Below the pieces are notes generated by a model. That model was not told the DNA's origin, ran no database searches, and saw nothing but the letters and a program-made list of their open reading frames with translations. This document shows, piece by piece, positions 33,370-41,450 of a stretch of 64,000 nucleotides of DNA. The position numbers were made by a program, and so were the translations under genes. Each line of letters opens with the position of its first letter. Within the stretch, counting starts at the first letter, position 1. This DNA is from JAEUJM01 sp044221555 (GTDB lineage: Bacteria > Actinomycetota > Acidimicrobiia > Acidimicrobiales > DATDAH01). Location of the stretch: positions 85,702 to 149,701 of the forward strand of contig JBGAOY010000013.1 of the NCBI GenBank assembly GCA_044221555.1. The letters run 5' to 3'.

Positions 33370-34098
33370 TCACTCCCAGCGGAACGTGAGGGCCGCCGCC
33401 ACGGGCGTGGCGATGGCCCAGACGATGAGCGTGGCCCAGGCCCAGCCGGGCACCGAGGCGCCGGCGGTGAGGGTGCCGTCCACGCCGGCGGCCAGTGCCG
33501 CGGCGGGCAGCAGCTTGGCCACCGTCTCCAGCGGGCCCGGCAGCTCCGACAGCGGGATGATCATGCCGCCGAGGAGCAGCAGCAGCAGGTAGAGGCCGTT
33601 GGCCAGGGCCAGCGTGAGCTCGGCCCGCAGGGTGCCGGCCATGAGCAGGCCCAGGCCGGCGAAGGCGACGGTGCCGAGAGCGGCGACGGCGAGGAACGGG
33701 AGCCACGTGGCCTCGGGCTCCCAGCCGAGGAGCAGCGACACCGGCACCAGGACCGCGAGTTGCACCGCCTCGATCACCAGCACCGAAGCGGTCTTGGCCA
33801 TCAGGAGGCGGGGCCGACCGAGCGGCGTCGACCCGAGCCGCTTGAGCACGCCGTACTGACGCTCGAAGCCGGTGGCGATGGCGATGTTCACCATGGCCGT
33901 GGACATCAGCGCCAGGGCGATCACGCCCGGGGCGAGGAACTCGATGGGGTCGTCCACACCGGCCGGCGTGGGCAGCACGTCGACCTGCGAGAAGAACACC
34001 AGCAACAGCACCGGGATGCCGAGGGTGAGCAGCACCGACTCCCCTCGCCGCAGGGTGAGGGTGAGCTCGGTGCGAGCCTGGGCCACCAGGGCGGTCAT
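33370..34098 (-). CDS. ABC-2 type transporter permease
   Basis: 242-residue permease with six helices (ABC2_membrane family). Characteristic segments: FLAPGVIALALMSTAMVNIA, GFERQYGVLKRLGSTPLGRP and GGMIIPLSELPG. It pairs with the ATPase gene directly upstream; their coding regions overlap by four bases. Such two-gene exporters expel drugs, polysaccharide or lipid; the substrate is unknown. Confidence 0.88.
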   Translation of the reverse strand: MTALVAQARTELTLTLRRGESVLLTLGIPVLLLVFFSQVDVLPTPAGVDDPIEFLAPGVIALALMSTAMVNIAIATGFERQYGVLKRLGSTPLGRPRLLMAKTASVLVIEAVQLAVLVPVSLLLGWEPEATWLPFLAVAALGTVAFAGLGLLMAGTLRAELTLALANGLYLLLLLLGGMIIPLSELPGPLETVAKLLPAAALAAGVDGTLTAGASVPGWAWATLIVWAIATPVAAALTFRWE

Positions 34099-35126
34099 CG
34101 CGCACTCCCGCCATCTCCGGCGCCGTCCCCGGCGGGCGGGCGGCGGCGCCGGCGTGAGAGGCGCCCGCGGGTCGCATGCGGTCGGGCGCTACCGGGAGGG
34201 TCGGCGCCGGTGCTCGCGCCGTCGCCCGTCGTCGTGAGCTGCAGGAACACGTCCTCGAGGCGTTGGCGCCCGGCCCGCAGGTCGGCCAGCGGCAGGTCGC
34301 TCTCGGCCAGCCACGCGGTGAGCGCGGCCACCGTCTGGGGAGTGGCGGCGGCGGCCACCCGGTACTCGCCGGGGCTCTCCTCGGTGACGGTGGCGCCCAA
34401 CCGGGCACCCAGGTCGGCCACGTCGAGGTGCGGCGGGGCGCCGAAGCGGATCTCGTCGCCGCCGGCCGCGGTCATCAGTTCGGCGGGCGTGCCGACGCCC
34501 ACCACCTGCCCCCGGTCGATGATCACCACGCGGTCGGCCAGCTTCTCGGCCTCGTCGAGGTCGTGGGTGGTGACCAGCACGCACACGCCGTCGTCGCGCA
34601 GCTCGCGGATGATCTCGCGGATGAGCTGTCGGCCCGACACGTCGATGCCCGAGGTGGGCTCGTCCAGGAACGCCACCTCGGGCCGGCCCACGAGCGCGAG
34701 CGCGAGCGACAGGCGCTGGGCCTCGCCACCGGAGAGCCGGCGCACGGGGGTCGTGGCCTGGGCGACCAGGCCGACGCGCTCGAGCAGGCGGTCGGCGCGC
34801 TGCGCGCCGGGGTAGAACGAGGCGAACAGCCGCAGCGCCTCCCGAGGCGTGATGCCGGGGTACACGCCGCCCTGCTGCAGCATCACCCCGATACGACCCG
34901 TGAGGGCGCGGTGGTCGCGGTCGGGGTCGAGGCCCAGCACCCGCACGGTTCCCGACGACGGGTGCCGGTAGCCCTCGAGCGTCTCCACGGTGCTGGTCTT
35001 GCCGGCGCCGTTGGGCCCCAGCAGGCCCAGCACCTGGCCCGCCTCGGCCACCATCGACAGTCCGTCCACGGCGAGCAGCGGCCCGTACCGCACCGACAGG
35101 TCGTCCACCTCGATCGCAGCAGGCAC
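34095..35126 (-). CDS. ABC transporter ATP-binding protein
   Basis: 343 residues. Walker A GPNGAGKT (37-44), Q-loop in GVMLQQGG, signature LSGGEAQRLSLALAL, Walker B VAFLDEPTSGID and H-loop TTHDLDEAEKLADR are all present. A C-terminal extension (residues about 215-300) follows, like those of the DrrA/NatA-type exporters, and an Arg-rich tail. It overlaps the permease gene downstream (ATGA). Confidence 0.92.
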   Translation of the reverse strand: MPAAIEVDDLSVRYGPLLAVDGLSMVAEAGQVLGLLGPNGAGKTSTVETLEGYRHPSSGTVRVLGLDPDRDHRALTGRIGVMLQQGGVYPGITPREALRLFASFYPGAQRADRLLERVGLVAQATTPVRRLSGGEAQRLSLALALVGRPEVAFLDEPTSGIDVSGRQLIREIIRELRDDGVCVLVTTHDLDEAEKLADRVVIIDRGQVVGVGTPAELMTAAGGDEIRFGAPPHLDVADLGARLGATVTEESPGEYRVAAAATPQTVAALTAWLAESDLPLADLRAGRQRLEDVFLQLTTTGDGASTGADPPGSARPHATRGRLSRRRRRPPAGDGAGDGGSAR

Positions 35127-35177
35127 CTACTTGATCGCTCTTCGCTCAGCGCTCATCGCATCATCATGGCGCCGTCG

Positions 35178-35247
35178 TCCCTCGGGCACCGCAACGAGAC
35201 GCCATGGCGCCCTCGTCCCCCGCCCCTCATCCCTCGGGCACCGCAAC
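35178..35247 (+). repeat. Small imperfect repeats upstream of serS
   Basis: TCCCTCGGGCACCGCAAC occurs at 35178-35195 and 35230-35247. A second motif, ATGGCGCC followed by G or C and TCGTCCC, occurs at 35166 and 35204. Together they form a scrambled duplication in the spacer between the divergent ABC ATPase and serS genes. No riboswitch or T-box can be recognised. Confidence 0.7.
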
Positions 35248-35324
35248 CCGACCCGTCCCGGAGCGGAGGCGGCGGCGCGGGAACCGCTGCAGGGGTGACG
35301 GCGGGGGGCGAATACGCTCGGGCC

Positions 35325-36626
35325 ATGATCGACATCCACCGGCTGCGGGCCGATCCCGACGGCGTGAAGGCCGCCATCGCCCGCCGCGGCGACGGCGTCG
35401 CCGCCATCGAGCGGGTGCTCACCCTCGACGAGGAGCAGCGAGCGCGCACCACCGAGCGTGACGACCTGCGGGCCCGCATCAACGCGCTGTCGAAGCAGGT
35501 CGGGTCGCTGCGACGCGACGGCAAGGTGGCCGAGGCCGAGGCCCTGCAGACCGAGAGCAAGGCGCTCGGCGAGCGCGAGCGGGCCCTGTCCGACGACGTC
35601 GACCGCCTCGCCGCCGAGGTGGGGGAGTTGCTGCTCTACACGTCGAACCTTCCCGCCGCCGACGCCCCCGACGGGGCCGACGAGCGCGACAACGTGGTGC
35701 TCCGGGTGGAGCACCTCGACGAGGCCGCCTACGGCGAGCACCAGCGAGTGGCCCATTGGGACATCGGCACCGAGTTGGGGCTGCTCGACATGGAGCGGGG
35801 GGCCAAGCTGTCGGGGGCCATGTTCGCGATGTACCGGGGGGCCGGCGCCACCCTCGCGCGGGCGTTGTGCCAGGCCGCGCTCGACCGCAACGCCGACGCC
35901 TTCGAGGAGATCCGGCCGCCGACCCTGGTGCGCACCGACACCATGGTGTCGACCGGCCACCTCCCCAAGTTCATCGACGACGCGTACCACCTCGAGCGCG
36001 ACGACCTCTGGGCCATCCCCACCGCCGAGGTGCCGCTCACCTCGCTGGCGCGCGACGAGATCCTCGACGAGGCCGACCTCCCGGTTCGGCTGATGGCCCA
36101 CACCTCGTGCTTCCGCCGCGAGGCGGGGTCGGCGGGGCGCGACACCCGCGGCCTCCTGCGGGTGCACGAGTTCGACAAGGTCGAGATCCTGGCCTACACC
36201 ACGCCCGACCAGGCCCACGACATGCACCGCGAGATCCTGGCCCGGGCCGAGGGCCTCATCGCGGAGTTGGGCCTGGCCTACCGCATCCTCGACCTCTGCA
36301 CCGGCGACCTGGGCAACTCGGCCGCCCGCACCTGGGACATCGAGGTCTACTCACCGGGCGTCGACCAGTGGCTCGAGGTGTCGTCGGTGTCGTGGTTCAG
36401 CGACTACCAGGCTCGCCGCGCCAACATCCGCTACCGTCCGGCGCCCGCCGAGGGCGAGACCAAGCCGGGCCGCCCGCAGGTGGTGCACACGCTCAACGGC
36501 TCGGCGTTGGCCGTGCCCCGCGTCTGGGCGGCCGTGGTGGAGACCCACCGCCAGCCCGACGGCAGCATCGCGCTGCCCGAGGTGCTGCACCCCTACCTCC
36601 GGGGCCAGACCGTCCTCGGCCCCTGA
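35325..36626 (+). CDS. serS: Seryl-tRNA synthetase
   Basis: 433-residue class II synthetase. The N-terminal antiparallel coiled-coil arm (residues about 30-100) binds the long variable arm of tRNA-Ser; the catalytic domain has TAEVPLTSLARDEIL, motif 2 MAHTSCFRREAGSAGRDTRG and motif 3 NGSALAVPRVWAAVVE. The ATG at 35325 gives MIDIHRLRADP, the usual start. It is a single housekeeping gene. Confidence 0.97.
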   Translation: MIDIHRLRADPDGVKAAIARRGDGVAAIERVLTLDEEQRARTTERDDLRARINALSKQVGSLRRDGKVAEAEALQTESKALGERERALSDDVDRLAAEVGELLLYTSNLPAADAPDGADERDNVVLRVEHLDEAAYGEHQRVAHWDIGTELGLLDMERGAKLSGAMFAMYRGAGATLARALCQAALDRNADAFEEIRPPTLVRTDTMVSTGHLPKFIDDAYHLERDDLWAIPTAEVPLTSLARDEILDEADLPVRLMAHTSCFRREAGSAGRDTRGLLRVHEFDKVEILAYTTPDQAHDMHREILARAEGLIAELGLAYRILDLCTGDLGNSAARTWDIEVYSPGVDQWLEVSSVSWFSDYQARRANIRYRPAPAEGETKPGRPQVVHTLNGSALAVPRVWAAVVETHRQPDGSIALPEVLHPYLRGQTVLGP

Positions 36627-36674
36627 TCGACCGCATCCGGCACGCACCGCCAGGAGGTCGCTCCCGGTGCCCGC

Positions 36675-37580
36675 TCAGCGGGAGGTCATCATCTCGGCGG
36701 GGGCGTCGAGCAACCACTCCAGCGTCCGCACCATGAACATGGCCGCCGGACGCACCACGAAGGGGTCGGCCACCGACACCGGGGGCAGCCACAGCAGCCG
36801 GCGTGCCCACCCGGGCAACAACCCGGTGGACGCGGCGGCCACCACTCCGTAGGGGCCCCGCACCACCAGCGGCAGCGGCGGCACCAGTAGGAACCGCAGC
36901 GCCGATCGGGCCTGGCCCGCGACGCGCAGCTCATCTCGGAAGCTGCCGATCGCGGCGCGCAGCTCGGCGGTCGAGCGGGGCACCGCCTCGCCGCCGAGGC
37001 GGTCGGCGATGACGGCCATCTCGGCCACGTAGCGGTCGGCCTCGGACGCGGTGAGGCGGCCGGTGGTGGCGTAGCGCTGGTGCGCGGCCAGGAAGGAGTC
37101 GACCTCGGTGAGGTGCACCCAGGTCACGAGGCGGGGATCGCCGGCCGAGTAGGGCACGCCCTCGGGGGTGGTGCCGTGCACCCGTCGGTGCACCGCCGCC
37201 ACCGTGGCCAGGGCCGCGTCCGCCCGCTCGGTGGTGCCATAGGTGGTGACGGCCACGAAGTCGCCGGTGCGGTGGAGCCGGCCCAGTGGGTCGCGCCGGT
37301 AGTCCGAGTGGTCGGCCACGCCCGCCATCACCGACGGGTGGAGCGTCTGGAGCAGCAGGGCCCGCAGCCCACCCATCACCATGGCGGGGCTGGCGTGCAC
37401 CCGCCAGGTCACGCTGTCGGGGCCGAAGAGGCCGGGATCCGATCCCTCGTGCACGAACTCGTCGGCCGTGCGGGTGGGGCGCCCGGCCAGCGTGAGGCGC
37501 ACCGCGTCGCCCACGGTGTCCCGCACCAGGCCGAGGGGGTTCGCGAGCGCCGGCACACCAGCGAGGCTAACGACGGCCAT
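36675..37580 (-). CDS. Oxygenase MpaB / DUF2236 family protein
   Basis: 301 residues of the MpaB/rubber-oxygenase-like family (DUF2236). Typical marks are TWRVHASPAMVMGGLRALLL, QTLHPSVMAGVADHSDYR, TTYGTTERADAA and the heme-binding candidate VTWVHLTEVDSFLAAHQRY. Members are heme proteins that oxidise large substrates; the exact role here is unknown. A hydrophobic C-terminal half may associate with membranes. Confidence 0.82.
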   Translation of the reverse strand: MAVVSLAGVPALANPLGLVRDTVGDAVRLTLAGRPTRTADEFVHEGSDPGLFGPDSVTWRVHASPAMVMGGLRALLLQTLHPSVMAGVADHSDYRRDPLGRLHRTGDFVAVTTYGTTERADAALATVAAVHRRVHGTTPEGVPYSAGDPRLVTWVHLTEVDSFLAAHQRYATTGRLTASEADRYVAEMAVIADRLGGEAVPRSTAELRAAIGSFRDELRVAGQARSALRFLLVPPLPLVVRGPYGVVAAASTGLLPGWARRLLWLPPVSVADPFVVRPAAMFMVRTLEWLLDAPAEMMTSR

Positions 37581-37621
37581 GGTTGGGAGCGCCCCACGGT
37601 CGTCCGGTAACGTCGGCAGCC

Positions 37622-37819
37622 GTGGAGACCCTGTCCCTCGCCAGCGGGGCCCTCGCCATCGAGCGGGCCCAGATCTTCTTCAGCATCGCCCTCGGCCTGG
37701 TCGCCCTGCTGATCACGTTCTTCGCCGTCTACGTCACGTGGTCGACCATGTGGGGCAACCGCTGGTACCGCCAGGCGACGCCGTCCGGCGACGCCGGGGC
37801 GCCGGAGCGGGACCAATGA
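37622..37819 (+). CDS. Small single-helix membrane protein (65 aa)
   Basis: GTG start; one membrane helix (IFFSIALGLVALLITFFAVYVTW) followed by a short polar tail ending in ERDQ. No family known to me. Its stop overlaps the ATG of the 22-codon ORF that leads to sdhC, so it is part of that transcription unit and might be a small accessory subunit. Confidence 0.65.
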   Translation: METLSLASGALAIERAQIFFSIALGLVALLITFFAVYVTWSTMWGNRWYRQATPSGDAGAPERDQ

Positions 37820-37893
37820 GCCCGACGAAGGAGGGCGTGGCCCGAGCGGCCCGTGAGCGAAGCGAACAGGAGCGGGACCGATGAGCCCGACGA
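37804..37893 (+). repeat. Duplicated start region of sdhC
   Basis: A 25-base segment GGAGCGGGACC-A/G-ATGAGCCCGACGA occurs at 37804-37828 and at 37869-37893 with one difference. Each copy has a ribosome-binding site and an ATG, giving two successive translation starts 65 bases apart. Confidence 0.85.
37816..37884 (+). CDS. 22-codon linker ORF before sdhC
   Basis: Short frame MSPTKEGVARAARERSEQER ending in DR, created by the duplication of the sdhC start region. It overlaps the upstream stop by ATGA and its own stop overlaps the sdhC ATG by ATGA. It probably serves only to couple translation, but could encode a charged micropeptide. Confidence 0.4.
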   Translation: MSPTKEGVARAARERSEQERDR

Positions 37894-38261
37894 GCACCGT
37901 CTACAAGGGCAAGTCCGGCCAGTGGTCCTTCGTGGCCCACCGGGTGACCGGCTTTCTCGTGTTCATGTTCCTGCTGCTGCACATCATCGACGTGTCGCTG
38001 GTGAACATCGACCCGGCCCTGTACGACCGGGTGCACGCCCTGTACGGCAACGTGCTCCTGCGACTGTTCGAGTGCGGTCTGCTGCTGGCGCTGCTCTTCC
38101 ACTCGATGAACGGCCTGCGGGTGGTGCTGGTCGACTTCTTCCCGGGGGTCATCCGCCGCGAGAAGATGCTCACCGGGATGGTGGTGTTCGTCACCCTGGC
38201 CGCCGGCATCCCGGGCTCGCTCGTGATCCTCTGGCCGTTCATCGACGGGAGGATCCTCTGA
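37881..38261 (+). CDS. sdhC: Succinate dehydrogenase cytochrome b subunit
   Basis: 126-residue membrane anchor with three helices. It has SGQWSFVAHRVTGFLVFMFL with the His-Arg typical for SdhC and the heme-ligand candidate LLFHSMNGLRVVLVDFF. It overlaps sdhD (TGATG at 38259). The catalytic genes sdhA and sdhB are not next to it. Confidence 0.9.
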   Translation: MSPTSTVYKGKSGQWSFVAHRVTGFLVFMFLLLHIIDVSLVNIDPALYDRVHALYGNVLLRLFECGLLLALLFHSMNGLRVVLVDFFPGVIRREKMLTGMVVFVTLAAGIPGSLVILWPFIDGRIL

Positions 38262-38674
38262 TGGCCGCTCCCACCAAGGCCTCCGAGCCCGTGTCGCCGT
38301 CGCGCCGGGCGCCGGTGGTCGACCGCAAGCCCAAGGCCAACTTCGAGACGTGGTCGTGGTACTTCATGCGCATCTCGGGCCTGGTGCTGATCTTCCTGGC
38401 CCTGCTGCACTTCTCGATCACCCACATCATCAACGACGTGGCCGAGACCGACAGCACGTTCGTCACCGGCCGCTGGGACAACCCCCTGTGGCGCCTGTTC
38501 GACTGGACGCTGCTGGCCCTCGCGCTGCTGCACGGCCTCAACGGCCTGCGCTGGATCATCGACGACTACGTGCGGTCGCCGGGCAAGCGGGCCGCCACCA
38601 AGGCCCTCACCTACGGCGTCAGCGGCCTGCTGTTCGCCTACGGCACCCTGGTCATCCTCACCTACTCGGGCTGA
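38261..38674 (+). CDS. sdhD: Succinate dehydrogenase hydrophobic anchor subunit
   Basis: 137 residues, three helices (WYFMRISGLVLIFLALLHFS; LFDWTLLALALLHGLNGLRW; VSGLLFAYGTLVILTYS), with the histidines LLHFSITH and LLHGLNG in heme and quinone-binding positions. N-terminal 35 residues are a basic extension. It ends the unit; no sdhA/B follows within the window. Confidence 0.88.
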   Translation: MAAPTKASEPVSPSRRAPVVDRKPKANFETWSWYFMRISGLVLIFLALLHFSITHIINDVAETDSTFVTGRWDNPLWRLFDWTLLALALLHGLNGLRWIIDDYVRSPGKRAATKALTYGVSGLLFAYGTLVILTYSG

Positions 38675-38708
38675 ACGCACCGGCGGACCGCGGCGCCGCG
38701 GCCGGCCA

Positions 38709-38730
38709 CCACGGGGACGAGTCCCCGTGG
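38709..38730. terminator. Hairpin after sdhD
   Basis: Perfect 9-bp stem CCACGGGGA-CGAG-TCCCCGTGG, 35 bases after the sdhD stop and between convergent genes; a likely bidirectional terminator without a U tract. Confidence 0.6.
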
Positions 38731-38753
38731 CAGCCGACCACGGTGTCAGCGCC

Positions 38754-38785
38754 GTGTTGCTGTGTTGCCGTGTTGCTGTGTTGCC
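38754..38785 (+). repeat. Tandem repeat GTGTTGCTGTGTTGCC x2
   Basis: Two exact 16-base units, each made of two near-identical 8-mers (GTGTTGCT, GTGTTGCC), just before the stop of the secreted protein on the other strand. Copy number may vary between strains. Confidence 0.85.
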
Positions 38786-38793
38786 GTGCCCGC

Positions 38794-39258
38794 TCAGGCG
38801 CCACCGGGGACGTTGTTGTCCGTGTCCATGCTGATCCAGGTGTCGCCCTGCTGGCCGACCCGGTACTGGATCTCGCGGATCCGGTCCCCGCCCCGGTACA
38901 CCGAGTCGCTGTACACCAGGCGGTTCGCGGTGATCTCGTGGCTCTCGACCCGCCAGCCGTAGTCGCCCACCCGGCTCCGCACCTCGACGACGGCGTACTT
39001 GCCGTTGCCGAGCGCCGTGTCGTTCAGGGTGACGGTGTAGTGGGCGCTCGTGTAGGAGTCCCAGTAGATCCGTCCCGAGACCGCGGCACCCGGCCGCGAC
39101 GCGCTGGCGGCGTCGGAGTCGAAGTGGCAGTAGTTGGGGGGCGTGCTGCACGGCGGCGACGCGTGCGCGGCCGGCGCGAAGCCGACCAGTGCGCCCAGGG
39201 TGATCCCGAGCGCCACGACGGCGGCGGCCGCGGCGCGGGTGGTGCGGGTGATGGTCAT
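38794..39258 (-). CDS. Small secreted protein
   Basis: 154 residues. Signal peptide MTITRTTRAAAAAVVALGIT with cleavage near AAHAS (residue about 34). The mature domain is beta-rich with Cys pairs (PPCSTPPNYCHF), and segments HYTVTLNDTALGNGKYAVVE and YSDSVYRGGDRIREIQYRVG. No family is recognised. AGAGGTG supports the ATG at 39258; an in-frame ATG upstream (39297) is less likely. 39259-39571 is non-coding and holds the palindromic element below. Confidence 0.75.
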   Translation of the reverse strand: MTITRTTRAAAAAVVALGITLGALVGFAPAAHASPPCSTPPNYCHFDSDAASASRPGAAVSGRIYWDSYTSAHYTVTLNDTALGNGKYAVVEVRSRVGDYGWRVESHEITANRLVYSDSVYRGGDRIREIQYRVGQQGDTWISMDTDNNVPGGA

Positions 39259-39453
39259 GGTGACACCTCTTTCGGTAGGGGGCGTGTCGAGGTGCACGAT
39301 GCGCCCGACGCCGACGGGCGTCTGTCAGCACCGTGACACTCCACGCCGGCAAGGCGTCACGCGGCCGCCGACGGCCGCATCCCGGCGCACCCGGCATCAC
39401 CGTCGGTGGCGGAACTCGACCCGTCGCCGCCGATGCGCCAGAGCCGCCAGGAA

Positions 39454-39498
39454 TCTCGACGACATAGCGCGGGAAGAGCGCGCGTCATGTCGTCGAGA
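39454..39498. repeat. Palindromic intergenic element, copy 1
   Basis: TCTCGACGACAT (39454-39465) pairs with ATGTCGTCGAGA (39487-39498); inner CGCG/CGCG pairs extend the stem, with a nine-base loop. The outer arms and the inner CGCG pattern match the element at 49191-49231, so this is a repeated palindromic sequence, not a gene-specific terminator. Confidence 0.7.
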
Positions 39499-39571
39499 AC
39501 GCCCGCCCACCCGGTGGTCCAACACACTGCGTGGTCGAGACGCCGCTCGCGGCCGCGGCCCGTGGCAGCGC

Positions 39572-39811
39572 CTACTCGTCGCCGTCGTCGGTGGTACCGC
39601 GTTCCCGGCCTTCGCTGCCGCCACCGACGTCCTCGCCGGCGTCACCGACCGGCGGCGGGGCCGGCCACCGGCTCGGGTCGGCCAGATCGGCGAGGTCGTG
39701 GTGCTCGGCCGCCCCGGCGGCGGCCAACCGCCGTCGGCTCCACTGGCGCAGCACCAGCCCGAGCACCAGCACCAGGGCGAAGACCCCCACGACCGCGATC
39801 GCCTCGTTCAT
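39572..39811 (-). CDS. Small membrane protein (79 aa)
   Basis: One N-terminal helix (AVVGVFALVLVLGLVLRQW) followed by a positively charged stop (SRRR) and an acidic, Gly-rich cytoplasmic tail. No domain known. It is encoded directly upstream (in order of the minus strand, downstream) of the dehydrogenase gene at 39816 with a five-base gap, hence cotranscribed. Confidence 0.55.
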   Translation of the reverse strand: MNEAIAVVGVFALVLVLGLVLRQWSRRRLAAAGAAEHHDLADLADPSRWPAPPPVGDAGEDVGGGSEGRERGTTDDGDE

Positions 39812-39815
39812 GAGG

Positions 39816-40871
39816 TCAGCCCGCGGCCGGAGCCCGCCCGGCGATGAGGGGCAGGTCGAGGTAGGTGCGGATCCCGGGGTCGGCCCGGCACACGTAGGGG
39901 ATGGCGTTCACGCAGTGCATGGCGGTGGCCACGATCCCGGGGTTGCGCTCGACCCCCGCCTCGGGCGTGGCGGGGTGGATGCCGTGGAACGTGACCGCGA
40001 GCGGGGGGTCGGCGTCGAACGCGATCTCGAAGCGCTGTCCCTCCGGACCGAAGGTCCACGGTGGGTCGAGGTGCTCCTCGCCCATCAGCCAGTTGACCGC
40101 CGCGGTGATCACCGGCACACCTGCGACGGTGCCCTGCCACTCGAACCGCTGCGCCGCCACGGTTCCCGGCGCCAGCACGCCGACGGGCGTGTCGATGGGC
40201 GCGGTCGCCAGCGCGGTCTCGTGGACGACCCGCTTTTCGGCGTCGAGCACGATGCCCAGTTCGGCGGCGATCATGTCGATCGACTGGCCGAAGCCGTCGC
40301 CGAGCAGCGCGGGCATCGGGCTGCCGGCGGCCTCCTCGGGTGTCTTGCCGAACATCATGATCTCGCGCACCACGAACTCGGTGGCGTAGCTGCGGATGTC
40401 GGAGAACTCCTCGGCCCGCACGTGGCGGATGTTCGTGCACAGCGCGGACAGCATCAGCGGGAAGCGCTCGGTGATGCCGCCCGGGTGGATGCCGGTGCCG
40501 TGCAGGGTGACGCCGGCCTGCCAGCACACCGCCTCGAGCCCGGCCACGTCGCGGGCGACGAACGGATACACCCAGCCCACCGGTGTGACCAGGTTCTTGC
40601 CGGAGGCGAGCAGGGCGCGGACGTCGGCCTCGTCGGCGAGCATGGGGCTGTACACCACGCAATCGGCGTCGAGGTCGACGATGGCCTGCTTGTCCGTGGT
40701 GGCCACCACACCCAGCGGCTCGATGCCGGCGATCTCGCCGGCGTCCCGACCGTCCTTGGCGTCGCTCGACACCCAGCAACCGACCAGCTCGAGCTCGGGG
40801 TGCGCGGCGACGCCCTCGATGGCCGCCCGCCCGACGTTGCCCGTCGCCCACTGGATCACCCGGTAGCTCAC
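39816..40871 (-). CDS. Dihydrodipicolinate-reductase-like NAD(P) oxidoreductase
   Basis: 351 residues. Rossmann start YRVIQWATGNVGRAAIEGVA, then VGCWVSSDAKDG, DCVVYSPM, and GTGIHPGGITERFPLM. This group is annotated as dihydrodipicolinate reductase-like or 2,4-diaminopentanoate dehydrogenase-like and is common in mycobacteria and relatives; the substrate is unknown. The GTG at 40871 fits the Rossmann start; the long upstream extension is not coding. Confidence 0.82.
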   Translation of the reverse strand: MSYRVIQWATGNVGRAAIEGVAAHPELELVGCWVSSDAKDGRDAGEIAGIEPLGVVATTDKQAIVDLDADCVVYSPMLADEADVRALLASGKNLVTPVGWVYPFVARDVAGLEAVCWQAGVTLHGTGIHPGGITERFPLMLSALCTNIRHVRAEEFSDIRSYATEFVVREIMMFGKTPEEAAGSPMPALLGDGFGQSIDMIAAELGIVLDAEKRVVHETALATAPIDTPVGVLAPGTVAAQRFEWQGTVAGVPVITAAVNWLMGEEHLDPPWTFGPEGQRFEIAFDADPPLAVTFHGIHPATPEAGVERNPGIVATAMHCVNAIPYVCRADPGIRTYLDLPLIAGRAPAAG

Positions 40872-41004
40872 GGCGGCTGTTCTAGCCGCTCGGGCCGGTG
40901 TCGGTGCGTTGCACGGATAACGGGACCGTGGGTGGGGTAGGGACCGGCTCTCGCCGGGCTCTCCCGAAGGCGGCGACACCGACGACCGAGGATCAGGAGC
41001 CACC

Positions 41005-41394
41005 ATGACCAGCACCGAGCAGGGAACCGTGCTCGAGGGCGGCGACGCCACCGACGGGCCGCAGCGCGTCCCGTTGAACGTCTACGAGACCACCGAGGCC
41101 GTGGTGGTCGTGGCGCCCATGCCGGGGGTGCAGGCCGAGGACGTCGCCGTCGCCGTGGACGGCACCGGGCACCTCCATCTCAGCGCCCGGCTCCGCACCG
41201 CGGCGCCCAAGGACTACCTGCTCCACGAGTGGGACTACGGCGACTACGAGCGGGTGTACGAGCTGCCACCGGGCTTCGACGGGCCGGTCGTCGCGTCGCT
41301 CGGCAACGGTCAGCTCGCGGTCCGTGTCGCCCGCACGGGTGACCGAGCGGCGGATTCGCCCGTCGCCGTCCAGTCCGCACCCACCAGCGGCTGA
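41005..41394 (+). CDS. Hsp20/alpha-crystallin family small heat-shock protein
   Basis: 129-residue protein with a crystallin-like beta sandwich: VPLNVYETTEAVVVVAPMPG, then VAVAVDGTGHLHLSARL and FDGPVVASLGNGQLAVRV, the last matching the GxL motif region. N- and C-terminal tails are short. It should act as a holdase for unfolded proteins. AGGAG at 40997 supports the ATG at 41005. Confidence 0.75.
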   Translation: MTSTEQGTVLEGGDATDGPQRVPLNVYETTEAVVVVAPMPGVQAEDVAVAVDGTGHLHLSARLRTAAPKDYLLHEWDYGDYERVYELPPGFDGPVVASLGNGQLAVRVARTGDRAADSPVAVQSAPTSG

Positions 41395-41450
41395 ACGGCC
41401 CGAGCCGGCGCCGTTCTCGACCGCTGGGCCGGCCAGGCTCCCGGACCCGC

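Noticed and set aside
35127..35324. T-box or other riboswitch upstream of serS
   Set aside because: No specifier loop or T-box consensus; only short scrambled repeats are visible.
37381..37884. Longer gene including the 22-codon frame before sdhC
   Set aside because: The upstream part is antisense to the MpaB-like gene and out of frame with the small membrane protein; only the last 22 codons have a translation start context.
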